This document shows positions 1-5,915 of a DNA stretch of 5,966 nt, in pieces. The stretch spans positions 1-5,966 of the forward strand of contig JBKJUS010000159.1 of NCBI GenBank assembly GCA_046590575.1. The letters are read 5' to 3'. How positions within the stretch are numbered: position 1 is the first letter of the stretch; the number at the start of each line of letters is the position of its first letter. The translations under genes were made by a program, and so were the position numbers. A model generated the notes under the pieces. The model saw nothing but the letters and a program-made list of their open reading frames with translations, was not told the DNA's origin and did no database searches. Source of the DNA: DATLNF01 sp046590575 (lineage in GTDB: Bacteria > Actinomycetota > Actinomycetes > BP-191).

Positions 1-1424
1 GGCTCACCGTCTACCCGCGGTACATCGCCGAGCCCGATCCTTGGCTCGACCCTCGGGTGCTGCCCCACGTTCGCGCGCTGGCCGGTGACGACGGTCGAGC
101 CCGCGATGGGGCCTACGCGGTGGGTCTGCCGTGGCAGGAGCCCGACAGCGGGTGGTCGTCCGCCGGCCGGGTCGACCTCGACACGACGATCGACGTCACC
201 GGCCGCAGCGCGGACCGGCGGAGCGACTTCGACACGGTGTACGGCGACTGGGACGCGTTGCGCGGCACGCCGACGAGCTCGCTCCCCGCGGTGCCCCGGA
301 TGACTGGGGACGTGGCGGCGGCGCTGCGCCGCGCGGCGGAGGACCCGGCCGGACTGAACGACGATCAGGCGCTCGCCCTGATGACCGCTGACGGCGCTGA
401 CCTCGACGCGGTGTGCTCCCTCGCCGACGACGTACGCCGGGACACGGTCGGCGACGAGGTGACCTACGTCGTCAACCGCAACATCAACTTCACCAATGTC
501 TGCTACACCGGCTGTCGGTTCTGCGCGTTCGCCCAGCGACGTACCGACGCGGACGCGTACACGCTGTCGATCGCTGAGGTGGGCGACCGTGCCGCGGAGG
601 CATGGGCCATGGGGGCCACCGAGGTGTGCATGCAGGGCGGCATCCACCCTGACCTGCCGGGGTCGGCCTACTGGGACATTGCCGCAGAGGTGAAACGTCG
701 CGCTCCGGAGATGCACGTGCACGCCTTCAGCCCGATGGAAGTGGTCAACGGGGCGACGCGTACCGGGCTGTCGATCGAGGACTGGCTGGTCAAAGCGCGG
801 GAGTCCGGACTCGACACGATCCCGGGCACGGCGGCCGAGATCCTCGACGACGAGGTGCGGTGGGTGCTCACCAAGGGCAAGCTGCCGACCGCGACCTGGA
901 TCGACGTCATCACGACGGCACACCGGGTCGGCATCCGGTCGAGCAGCACGATGATGTACGGCCACGTCGACCACCCCGGTCACTGGGTGGCACACCTGCG
1001 GGTGCTGGCGCGCATCCAGGACGAGACGGGCGGCTTCACCGAGTTCGTGCCGCTGCCCTTCGTGCACCACAATGCGCCGCTCTATCTAGCGGGCATCGCC
1101 CGCCCGGGCCCGACACCTCGGGACGACCGCGCGGTGCACGCGCTCGCCCGCTTGATGCTGCACGGGCGTATCGACCACATCCAGGCCAGCTGGGTGAAGC
1201 TCGGCGTACCCGGTGTGCAGACCGTTCTCCGCGGCGGCGTCGACGATGTCGGCGGCACCCTGATGGAGGAGACGATCAGCCGGATGGCCGGCTCCGAGCA
1301 CGGGTCTCGCAAGAGCGTCACTGAGCTCGTCGCCATCGCGGCGGGCGTCGGCCGGCCGACCCGACAACGCACGACGACATACGGCGTGGCTACTGCCGTG
1401 CCGCCCCGGCCTCAGTCTCTGTAA
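1..1424 (+). CDS. fbiC: FO synthase (FbiC), C-terminal part: end of CofG half plus complete CofH half
   Basis: Cut by the left edge; the reading frame is open from base 3 and gives 473 residues ending at TAA 1422-1424. The intact family is about 850 residues, so roughly the first 380 are missing. FO synthase makes the deazaflavin core of coenzyme F420 in the cytoplasm: the CofH half joins tyrosine to 5-amino-6-ribitylaminouracil and the CofG half closes the ring, both by radical SAM chemistry. Visible residues 1-60 match the end of the CofG half (GLPWQEPD), followed by a linker. The CofH radical-SAM motif CYTGCRFC lies at residues 167-174, with Cys167, Cys171 and Cys174 as the 4Fe-4S ligands in CX3CX2C spacing. 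Further conserved blocks are MQGGIHPDL from 210, HAFSPMEV from 240 and TMMYGH from 316, then LAGIARPGP and SWVKLG. The GTG at 57 is internal, not a start. The 3' end converges on, and slightly overlaps, a minus-strand gene remnant. The CofG-CofH fusion is an actinobacterial trait. Identification is very secure. Confidence 0.97.
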   Translation, partial: LTVYPRYIAEPDPWLDPRVLPHVRALAGDDGRARDGAYAVGLPWQEPDSGWSSAGRVDLDTTIDVTGRSADRRSDFDTVYGDWDALRGTPTSSLPAVPRMTGDVAAALRRAAEDPAGLNDDQALALMTADGADLDAVCSLADDVRRDTVGDEVTYVVNRNINFTNVCYTGCRFCAFAQRRTDADAYTLSIAEVGDRAAEAWAMGATEVCMQGGIHPDLPGSAYWDIAAEVKRRAPEMHVHAFSPMEVVNGATRTGLSIEDWLVKARESGLDTIPGTAAEILDDEVRWVLTKGKLPTATWIDVITTAHRVGIRSSSTMMYGHVDHPGHWVAHLRVLARIQDETGGFTEFVPLPFVHHNAPLYLAGIARPGPTPRDDRAVHALARLMLHGRIDHIQASWVKLGVPGVQTVLRGGVDDVGGTLMEETISRMAGSEHGSRKSVTELVAIAAGVGRPTRQRTTTYGVATAVPPRPQSL

Positions 1425-1802
1425 TGGCGCGGTGTGAAGGGGCGCTGCGGGTAGCGGACCATGGGTCGCTTCCCACCCAGCGTGCCTTTGACGACCGGGA
1501 CCACGAGGTGGCTGGCTTCGACCCCGCCGCCGAGGACGGTGATAGTCGGGTACTGCGTCGTCCCGCCGCGCTCGAACACCGAACCGTGGGTCGGCCGAAC
1601 CCGAGGCGAGCCTCCGTGCCCCGTCGTACTGCACGCCGCTGCAGCGGAAGTCCGGACCGACGGCGAACAGCGAGGCGGTCACGATGCCACCGGGCTGGTC
1701 GCTCGACAGTCGCAGATAGGCGAACGGGTTACCGGCGATGAGGGTGTTCGACGTCACCGGCGGGGTTCGGTAGGCCCGGGCAAGTTGCGCGCTCACGGCG
1801 TC
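1412..1802 (-). pseudogene. Decayed C-terminal fragment of an X-Pro dipeptidyl-peptidase/CocE (S15)-type hydrolase
   Basis: Two protein-like stretches lie in different minus-strand frames. The first, about 1802 down to 1581, reads AVSAQLARAYRTPPV, then LIAGNPFAYLRLSSDQPGG, then GPDFRCSGVQYDG and SGSADPRF. The second, about 1555 down to TGA 1414-1412, reads YPTITVLGGG, EASHLVVPVVKGTLGG, RYPQRPF and TPRHYRD. Together they resemble the C-terminal beta-sandwich domain of S15/CocE-type peptidases and esterases, from memory of the family and not from a search. The roughly 40-60 residues expected between these blocks seem to be missing and the frame changes at the junction (1581-1555), which points to a deletion. 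No catalytic alpha/beta-hydrolase domain is visible: upstream of about 1802 lies the MFS gene in another frame. The fragment follows the MFS stop directly and its end overlaps the last 13 bases of fbiC on the other strand. It has no start codon or ribosome site of its own and is probably non-functional. Family assignment is moderate; the broken frame is seen directly. Confidence 0.6.
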
Positions 1803-3100
1803 CTGGCATAGCGAGCCCTCTTGCCCGCTTGGCGCCTGGGGATTCTGCTGGCTGTGCACGTCCCAGGAGAAGTCCTCGCGGCGGCTAGTCCGAGCGCCCC
1901 GGCGATGAGCAGAAGGAGACCGCCGAGGTAGTAGACCGCTCGGATGCCGACTGTGTCGGCGAGGACGCCGCCCACGCCGAGGCTGACCAGCCGGCCGGTC
2001 TGCCACAGCAGGTCCATGCTGGCGAAGACTCGGCCGCGGTTGCGGTCGTTCACGTGTGTCTGGAGCAGCGAGTTGAAGGTGACGGCGCCGGTGCTGGTGC
2101 CGAGGCCGTAGATGCCGAGGGCGGAGGCCGCTAGCGGCAGCGACCGCACTGAGGCGAGCAGGAAGTCGACTAGCCCGCGCAGGATGTAGGGCCCGAAGAC
2201 GAGGATGGGTCGGCGGGGATCGCGGATACGTCGAAGCAAGAGCAGTGGGCCGAGCACAGCCCCGACCCCGATGGCCCCGACGAGGATGCCGTACGCGGCT
2301 GGTCCGACTCGAAGGTGCTCCGCGGCCAGCACCACGAGGAGCGCGCTCGTGGCGCCGGCCGAGAGCGCCGCGAGAAGTTGCCCGATGGCGAGTGCGCGGA
2401 GAAGGCGGTCGCCGGCGATGAGCGCCGCTCCCGCCCGCGCGTCGGCGAACAGCTGTTGCCGGCCGACGTCACGGGGCCGCTCGTCGGTGTGAAGGCCACG
2501 CAGCACCGCGGCCGACAGGAGGAAGCTCGACGTGTTGATGCCGAAGGCCCAGGCCGGGCCGGCTGTTACGACAAGGCCACCCGCTAGCGGGGCGAGCACG
2601 ATCTGCGACAGTACGGCGGCGGTCCAGATTCCGGAGTTCGCGGCGATGATCTGTTCGTTCGTGACGAGCGAGGGCAGCACGGAGCCTGCTGCGGGGTGGA
2701 AGAACACACCGGCGGCGGATAGACCGAACGCGACGGCGAAGATGACGAGTGGTTGGTCATGCCAGATGACGAGGACACCCGCCAGCAGAGCACGCGTCAG
2801 ATCGCTCGCCACCATGACGCGCACGCGCGGCAACCGATCGACAACCACGCCAGCCAGCGGCGCGAGGAGCAGCACCGGAACGATCTCGGCGACGACGACA
2901 CCGATCACCCCCAGGCCGCTGCCAGTCAGCCGGTAGACCACGACGGCGAGCGCCACGAAGCCGAACGTATCGCCCCACTGGCTCATGGTCCTGGCCGCCC
3001 AGAGACGTCGGTAGTCCGGCACGGCGAACACAGATCGGAGACCGGTATCTCTCCGCCCCGCCCGTGCCATCCGGCGGGCGTCAGCCGACTTGCTTGTCAC
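1793..3100 (-). CDS. MFS transporter, drug/siderophore-exporter type
   Basis: A 435-residue inner-membrane transporter of the major facilitator superfamily, close to the roughly 400-430 residues usual for the MFS_3/EntS-like export branch. The N-terminal segment (residues 1-36) is basic and is followed by about 12 hydrophobic segments. A motif-A-like loop GVVVDRLPRVR occupies residues 84-94 after the second helix. The matching second-half loop, DRNRGRVFASMD, is at 352-363. Substrate cannot be told from sequence. The chosen start is GTG at 3098-3100: its GTGA overlaps the TGA of the upstream CcdA-like gene (4-base overlap, translational coupling) and a GAGGGG ribosome site lies about 11 bases before it. 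The ATG at 3070-3068 is in frame but lacks a good ribosome site. The last 25 or so residues (after AAARTS) are basic, not membrane-like, and run up to the adjacent gene remnant, so the natural 3' end may have been altered by a rearrangement. It is the last gene of the minus-strand block. Confidence 0.88.
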   Translation of the reverse strand: MTSKSADARRMARAGRRDTGLRSVFAVPDYRRLWAARTMSQWGDTFGFVALAVVVYRLTGSGLGVIGVVVAEIVPVLLLAPLAGVVVDRLPRVRVMVASDLTRALLAGVLVIWHDQPLVIFAVAFGLSAAGVFFHPAAGSVLPSLVTNEQIIAANSGIWTAAVLSQIVLAPLAGGLVVTAGPAWAFGINTSSFLLSAAVLRGLHTDERPRDVGRQQLFADARAGAALIAGDRLLRALAIGQLLAALSAGATSALLVVLAAEHLRVGPAAYGILVGAIGVGAVLGPLLLLRRIRDPRRPILVFGPYILRGLVDFLLASVRSLPLAASALGIYGLGTSTGAVTFNSLLQTHVNDRNRGRVFASMDLLWQTGRLVSLGVGGVLADTVGIRAVYYLGGLLLLIAGALGLAAARTSPGTCTASRIPRRQAGKRARYARTP

Positions 3101-3828
3101 GGCAGCAGCGTCCCCTCGCCTGGCAGCGCAGTGCTGACGTCGCCGTGCAGCAGCCGGAAGACGTAGTACGCCGACCCCGCTAGGAAGAGCACGCCGACGA
3201 TCAGATCGAGCCGCGCCCAGCGGGGGTCGGTGCCGTCGCGGACGAAGCGCGCGCCGGCGGCCGCGACCGCGAGGAGGACGGCGGCGCGGCCGATGACGAA
3301 CGCGCTGATGACGGCGAGTGCGGTCAGTGGCCCACCCGCGGCCGCGGCGGCGGTGCCGACGCCGATCGCGATCGGCCCGCAGCCCGGGCACCCGGTGACG
3401 GCGAAGACGGTGCCGTAGACGAGGGCTGCGCCCGGCGTGGGCGGTACGGCGCGGACCTGATGGCACAGGCTGGTGCGGCGAGTCAGCAGCCGCAGACCCA
3501 ATGCTGCTAGCAGCACGGCAGCCAGAAGATGCAGTACGACGGCGCCGCGAGTGAGCAGCACGGTGACTTCGACGAGGACGACACCCAGGCTGGCCAGCAC
3601 TCCGTCCATGCCGACCACGAAGGCGAGCACCGCCGGTGCGGAGCGCAGCAGCGGCCATCGGCGGCGATCGCCCCATTCGTCGAGCTGCCGGGGCGCGACC
3701 ATCGCGACGACCGCAGGCACCGAGGGCAGCGAGATCGGTGACACCCCCAGCAACACCCCGATGGCCAGACCCAGCAGCACGGCGTACCTGGTGCCCTCGG
3801 CCAATTGCGCGGTCAGCGAGGCGATCAC
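3097..3828 (-). CDS. CcdA/DsbD-like six-helix membrane protein with one CPGC motif
   Basis: A 243-residue, very hydrophobic protein with about six predicted membrane segments (roughly residues 14-42, 63-85, 95-114, 134-162, 166-192 and 208-226). Layout and length fit the CcdA/DsbD transmembrane family, which passes electrons from cytoplasmic thioredoxin to extracytoplasmic thiol proteins using one cysteine in helix 1 and one in helix 4. Here the helix-4 region has TGCPGCGP with Cys147 and Cys150. The usual SPC in helix 1 is replaced by SPI (residues 30-32), so the standard cysteine pair is absent; Cys122 in a loop is the only other cysteine. Function may therefore differ from classical thiol transfer; metal handling through the CPGC pair is possible but unproven. 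The GTG start at 3826-3828 is the first start codon after an in-frame stop. It overlaps the TGA of a possible small ORF (GTGA). The nearest GAGGAG lies about 20 bases upstream, unusually far, so initiation may depend on coupling. Its stop overlaps the MFS start by 4 bases. Confidence 0.72.
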   Translation of the reverse strand: MIASLTAQLAEGTRYAVLLGLAIGVLLGVSPISLPSVPAVVAMVAPRQLDEWGDRRRWPLLRSAPAVLAFVVGMDGVLASLGVVLVEVTVLLTRGAVVLHLLAAVLLAALGLRLLTRRTSLCHQVRAVPPTPGAALVYGTVFAVTGCPGCGPIAIGVGTAAAAAGGPLTALAVISAFVIGRAAVLLAVAAAGARFVRDGTDPRWARLDLIVGVLFLAGSAYYVFRLLHGDVSTALPGEGTLLP

Positions 3829-3941
3829 TGAAACGCGGTCCGGGCGTTCTCCTCATCGTGACGCAGCTCATCCGGTTGGCCTTGGCCATCAGTGGAGCAG
3901 CGCTGCAATGACCCGGACATCCCGCGCATCATCAGCACCAT
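3825..3941 (-). CDS. Possible 38-residue ORF coupled to the CcdA-like gene
   Basis: ATG at 3939-3941 opens a 38-codon frame starting MVLMMRGMSG and ending NARTAFQ, with TGA at 3825-3827 inside the GTGA that starts the CcdA-like gene. It fills the otherwise 142-base gap between the propeller gene and the CcdA-like gene, leaving 29 bases before it, so the block would have no large gaps. In favour are the exact 4-base overlap, the same arrangement as the next junction, and a GAGGAG late in this ORF that could serve reinitiation. Against it are the absence of a clear ribosome site before its ATG, third-position GC (about 76%) below that of the neighbours, and the lack of a recognisable family. 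The product would be mostly polar with one Cys and an acidic/basic C-terminal half (DELRHDEEN). It may equally be an untranslated intercistronic spacer or the end of a decayed gene. Confidence 0.3.
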   Translation of the reverse strand: MVLMMRGMSGSLQRCSTDGQGQPDELRHDEENARTAFQ

Positions 3942-3970
3942 GGACGGCGGGCACCCGGCGACCGCGTCGG

Positions 3971-4915
3971 TCACTTGTCGCGGTAGCGCAGCGCCCACGT
4001 CCGCCCGCCGTCGTCGGACTGGTAGATGCCGTCCTTGAAGATTGAGGCGTACATCCGCCCGCCGGCTATCGCGAATGCCTCCGGCTCGCCGTCGAGCTCG
4101 CCCCGACGGTCCCACGTGTCTCCGCCGTTGGTGCTGACGAGCACCTGACCGGTGGGCGAGAGACCGTAGAGCTCGTCCGCGGTGTCCCATGCGAGCACGG
4201 ACACGGCGGGCGCTGATATTGGCGTGAACTTCCGTCCGCCGTCGGTGCTGCGGGCGACGCCGCGTTCGGTGGTGGCCACGAGGGTGTCCGGATCCGCGGG
4301 GCTGACCGCGAAGTCGCGCATCGGCAGCTTCGCCCGGCGGTCCCACGTCTTCTTGTCGGCACTCACCATCAGGGTGCTGCTGGTCGAGTCGTAGCCGTAG
4401 ACCTTGCCGTGCGCTGCATGCAGAGCATGGAAGTCGACTTCGCCGGCGAGCGAACGCGACTGCCAGGTCTGCGCGCGGTCGGTGCTCTCGATCAGGCCGA
4501 GCAGGGTCGGGAGGTCTTCCTCCCGAAGGTCCGGGTGGCCGCTCCCGAGGAACGTCCCGGGGCCCGTGACGGTGAAGCCCATCGTGTCCTGGTAGCGGTT
4601 GGCGACCCGGGTCGCCTTTCCGTCCTCCGGAATACGGAACAGGCCGAGGTGGGTCGCGGCGTACAAGGTGCCGTCACCCGGGTCGACACCGAGACCGTGG
4701 ACGTGCACCACCCCCGCGTCGGCGCCGGGGAACGCGTCCAACGACGAGCCTGACCCGCTGTCCCGTTGTATGGCCCACACGGCTACCGGTACGACGGCCA
4801 CCGCGATCAGCAGAGCCAGGACGACGACGGGGCGGCGTCGGGACGAGCGCCGAGTGGCCTTGGCCCGGGCGTGTTGCTTCGGGGCGGGTCTCGGCGAGCG
4901 CCGGGTGTTAGCCAT
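3971..4915 (-). CDS. Membrane-anchored Asp-box/BNR beta-propeller protein, F510_1955 glycosylhydrolase-like
   Basis: 314 residues. A basic N-terminus (residues 1-28) and one hydrophobic segment (about 29-49) look like a signal anchor, leaving the rest outside the membrane. The body carries repeated Asp-box motifs of sialidase/BNR type: STDRAQTW 144-151, SADKKTW 185-191, STDGGRKF 223-230, STNGGDTW 261-268 and SDDGGRTW 300-307, consistent with a beta-propeller. HVHGLGVDP (71-79), YAATHLGLF (85-93), SGHPD (125-129) and DFHAL (161-165) are the blocks I associate with the F510_1955 family of putative glycosylhydrolases. Enzymatic activity in that family is, to my knowledge, a name by fold; no sialidase catalytic set is evident here. 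Start ATG 4913-4915 is chosen because GGAG lies 6 bases before it; an in-frame GTG at 4951 would add 12 residues but would run through that ribosome site. It is the first gene of the minus-strand block, divergent from the SRPBCC gene, with a CsoR-like palindrome upstream. It is probably an extracytoplasmic partner of the membrane proteins behind it. Confidence 0.85.
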   Translation of the reverse strand: MANTRRSPRPAPKQHARAKATRRSSRRRPVVVLALLIAVAVVPVAVWAIQRDSGSGSSLDAFPGADAGVVHVHGLGVDPGDGTLYAATHLGLFRIPEDGKATRVANRYQDTMGFTVTGPGTFLGSGHPDLREEDLPTLLGLIESTDRAQTWQSRSLAGEVDFHALHAAHGKVYGYDSTSSTLMVSADKKTWDRRAKLPMRDFAVSPADPDTLVATTERGVARSTDGGRKFTPISAPAVSVLAWDTADELYGLSPTGQVLVSTNGGDTWDRRGELDGEPEAFAIAGGRMYASIFKDGIYQSDDGGRTWALRYRDK

Positions 4916-4921
4916 GCTGTA

Positions 4922-4925
4922 CTCC
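4922..4925 (-). promoter_or_regulatory. Ribosome binding site fixing the propeller-gene start
   Basis: The minus strand reads TTGGAG-TACAGC-ATG: a GGAG core with 6 bases to the ATG at 4915. This decides the start at 4915 over the in-frame GTG at 4951. Confidence 0.75.
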
Positions 4926-4953
4926 AAGGAATGCTGGGCAAGCGACCGCACAC

Positions 4954-4970
4954 CTGCCCCCCGGGGGTAG
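4954..4970. promoter_or_regulatory. CsoR/RcnR-like operator candidate
   Basis: A 17-bp palindrome, CTGCCCCCCGGGGGTAG on the plus strand, is centred on base 4962 with 7 of 8 base pairs matching; the only mismatch is G4956 against T4968. Its TACCCCC/GGGGG core resembles operators bound by the tetrameric CsoR/RcnR family (copper, nickel/cobalt or persulfide sensors), as I recall the consensus. It lies 38 bases before the ATG of the propeller gene, where it could cover the promoter or transcription start. No regulator gene of this family is in the window. It could also be a chance C/G run in high-GC DNA. Confidence 0.45.
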
Positions 4971-5202
4971 GCAGAAGGGCAACGGTCGGAGGGTCGACAA
5001 TGGTTCCCGTCGAACGCGCTAGCGGTGTCGGATGGTCAAGCGCCGGTTCTGCTGCCACATTGCTGCCTCATGATCAAGGATCCGACCCACAGCGCTCGAC
5101 GCGATTGACCAGCCCGTACGCTCACGAAGAACCCCCTCGAGTCCGCGACGTCAGCTCACGGTGGCAGCCACCGACCGGCGCTGTCACCTGCCGGACAGTT
5201 TT
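4971..5202. other. Divergent intergenic region, left part
   Basis: Most of the 435-bp gap between the propeller gene (-) and the SRPBCC gene (+). A plus-strand frame stays open across it (from 4766 through the SRPBCC gene), but this part has no ribosome site at a start and no recognisable protein sequence, so I read it as non-coding. On the minus strand TTGACC (5038-5033) resembles a -35 box, but I see no convincing -10 at the right distance. Promoters for both divergent genes are expected here, but I could not locate them with confidence. Confidence 0.5.
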
Positions 5203-5241
5203 CGCCGGGGGGTGCACGGCCGCCTGCTACACCCCCCGCCG
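5203..5241. repeat. Inverted repeat with 12-bp arms, upstream of the SRPBCC gene
   Basis: Left arm CGCCGGGGGGTG (5203-5214) pairs with right arm CACCCCCCGCCG (5230-5241) at 11 of 12 positions; the mismatch is C5205/C5239. The loop is 15 bases. It lies 110-148 bases before the GTG start. It could be an operator with separated half-sites, or a hairpin in a 5' leader or read-through transcript. No T-run follows it on the plus strand, so a simple intrinsic terminator is unlikely in that direction. Confidence 0.5.
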
Positions 5242-5251
5242 CGTTAGATGG

Positions 5252-5265
5252 TCGAGGATCCTCGA
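5252..5265. promoter_or_regulatory. Perfect 14-bp palindrome, possible operator
   Basis: TCGAGGATCCTCGA is identical to its reverse complement and lies 85 bases before the SRPBCC start, just after the 5203-5241 inverted repeat. Perfect palindromes of this size upstream of a gene are often sites for dimeric repressors, but no family consensus is recognised and no regulator gene is nearby. Confidence 0.35.
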
Positions 5266-5336
5266 AGATCCAAGAGGTAACCGAAGCCGACTTCATTGGC
5301 TGGGCTACGTCCCGGCAGACGCTCGGTACGAGATCG

Positions 5337-5342
5337 AAGGGG
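5337..5342 (+). promoter_or_regulatory. Ribosome binding site fixing the SRPBCC start
   Basis: AAGGGG is followed by 8 bases and then GTG at 5351. It is the only good ribosome site near the beginning of the conserved domain, so it sets the start within a much longer open frame. Confidence 0.7.
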
Positions 5343-5350
5343 AACGAATC

Positions 5351-5800
5351 GTGGGGATCCGCGAATCAGCCACTGCGAGCGTTAAGTCCGCCCCGGCTGA
5401 CGTCTTCCGAACCGTGACAGACGTCAAGCGACTCCCGGAGTGGAACGAGGGCATCCTCGAGGTGGTCGAGGTTCCCGATCAGTTGCACGAAGGGTCGCTT
5501 TGGAAGGTGCGCGTCCGAGCGATGGGCCAGTCGTGGGTGAGCAAGTCGACTGTCACTGAACTGGACCCGAAGTCGAGTCGGTTTGCCTACCGGTCGCAGT
5601 CCGACGACGGTAACCCGTCGTTCGCCGACTGGGAGTGGCACATCGAGCCTGATGGCACCGGCTCGCGGGTGACCGTCACTGTCGATCTCAACCCGCTGAC
5701 GTTCTGGCGTAAGAATCTACTCATCAAGATCCGGCGGACTGGACTGCGGAAGGAGCTGCACGCATCCCTGACCGCCCTAGGGTCTGCCGTCGCCTCCTGA
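5351..5800 (+). CDS. SRPBCC (START/polyketide-cyclase-like) family protein
   Basis: 149 residues from GTG 5351 to TGA 5798-5800, the usual length for a single-domain SRPBCC protein (about 140-150). This fold forms a deep hydrophobic pocket between a curved beta-sheet and a long C-terminal helix; members bind lipids, polyketides or other hydrophobic ligands, and many are uncharacterised. Family features seen: an N-terminal beta strand ending in SAPADVFRTVTDVKRLPEWN (13-32), where the first helices and the conserved Pro-x-Trp begin; a run of alternating strands in the middle; FADWEWHIEPDGTGSRVTVT (91-110) near the end; and a basic, amphipathic C-terminal helix (about 119-147). No signal peptide, membrane segment or cysteine is present, so it should be cytoplasmic and soluble. 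The open frame extends back to 4766, but that part shows no domain and no ribosome site. It stands alone: divergent from the propeller operon and followed by a hairpin. Ligand and pathway are unknown. Confidence 0.88.
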   Translation: MGIRESATASVKSAPADVFRTVTDVKRLPEWNEGILEVVEVPDQLHEGSLWKVRVRAMGQSWVSKSTVTELDPKSSRFAYRSQSDDGNPSFADWEWHIEPDGTGSRVTVTVDLNPLTFWRKNLLIKIRRTGLRKELHASLTALGSAVAS

Positions 5801-5865
5801 AGCCGGAGTGAGGAGAGAGGGCAGGCCCCTTCGGGCGGTACGCAGACACAGCGGCTGCTTGGAAA

Positions 5866-5904
5866 GCAGTCAAGGCCTTGATCGTTGATCAAGGCCCTGA
5901 CTGC
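5866..5904. terminator. Strong hairpin, likely bidirectional terminator
   Basis: Arms 5866-5883 and 5887-5904 form an 18-bp stem with one mismatch (A5873/C5897) around a 3-base loop GTT. On the plus strand it is followed by GCGTTCCTTTG and on the minus strand by TTTCC, so the T-tracts are weak in both directions. It lies 65 bases after the SRPBCC stop and about 12 bases beyond the 3' end of the minus-strand tRNA piece, so it could end both. A smaller hairpin, CTGCTT-GGA-AAGCAG (5855-5869), overlaps its left arm and cannot form at the same time. Confidence 0.65.
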
Positions 5905-5915
5905 GCGTTCCTTTG

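Noticed and set aside
1424..1811. Plus-strand open frames of 105 and 116 codons after fbiC
   Set aside because: Both are antisense to the hydrolase remnant, which reads as real protein sequence on the minus strand. Their translations are arginine-rich shadows with no ribosome site or recognisable motif.
1086..2006. Minus-strand 306-codon open frame
   Set aside because: It runs from inside the MFS gene through the remnant into antisense fbiC. Only the part around 1802-1581 is protein-like; the rest is low-complexity shadow, so it is not one gene.
3101..3889. Upstream extension of the MFS open frame to an ATG-like start at 3889
   Set aside because: This stretch overlaps the CcdA-like gene in another frame and translates to arginine/alanine-rich noise. 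The GTGA overlap and ribosome site at 3100 define the start.
3960..3984. Small inverted repeats around the propeller-gene stop (GACCG-CGT-CGGTC and ACCGCG/CGCGGT)
   Set aside because: The stems are only 5-6 bp, there is no T-run, and the genes behind appear co-transcribed; such short repeats are frequent in high-GC DNA.
4916..4951. GTG at 4951 as the start of the propeller gene
   Set aside because: It would place the strong GGAG ribosome site inside the coding region; the ATG at 4915 has ideal spacing from it.
4766..5350. Upstream extension of the SRPBCC open frame, to 344 codons
   Set aside because: It begins inside the antisense of the propeller gene and has no domain similarity; GTG 5351 with AAGGGG gives the normal family length.
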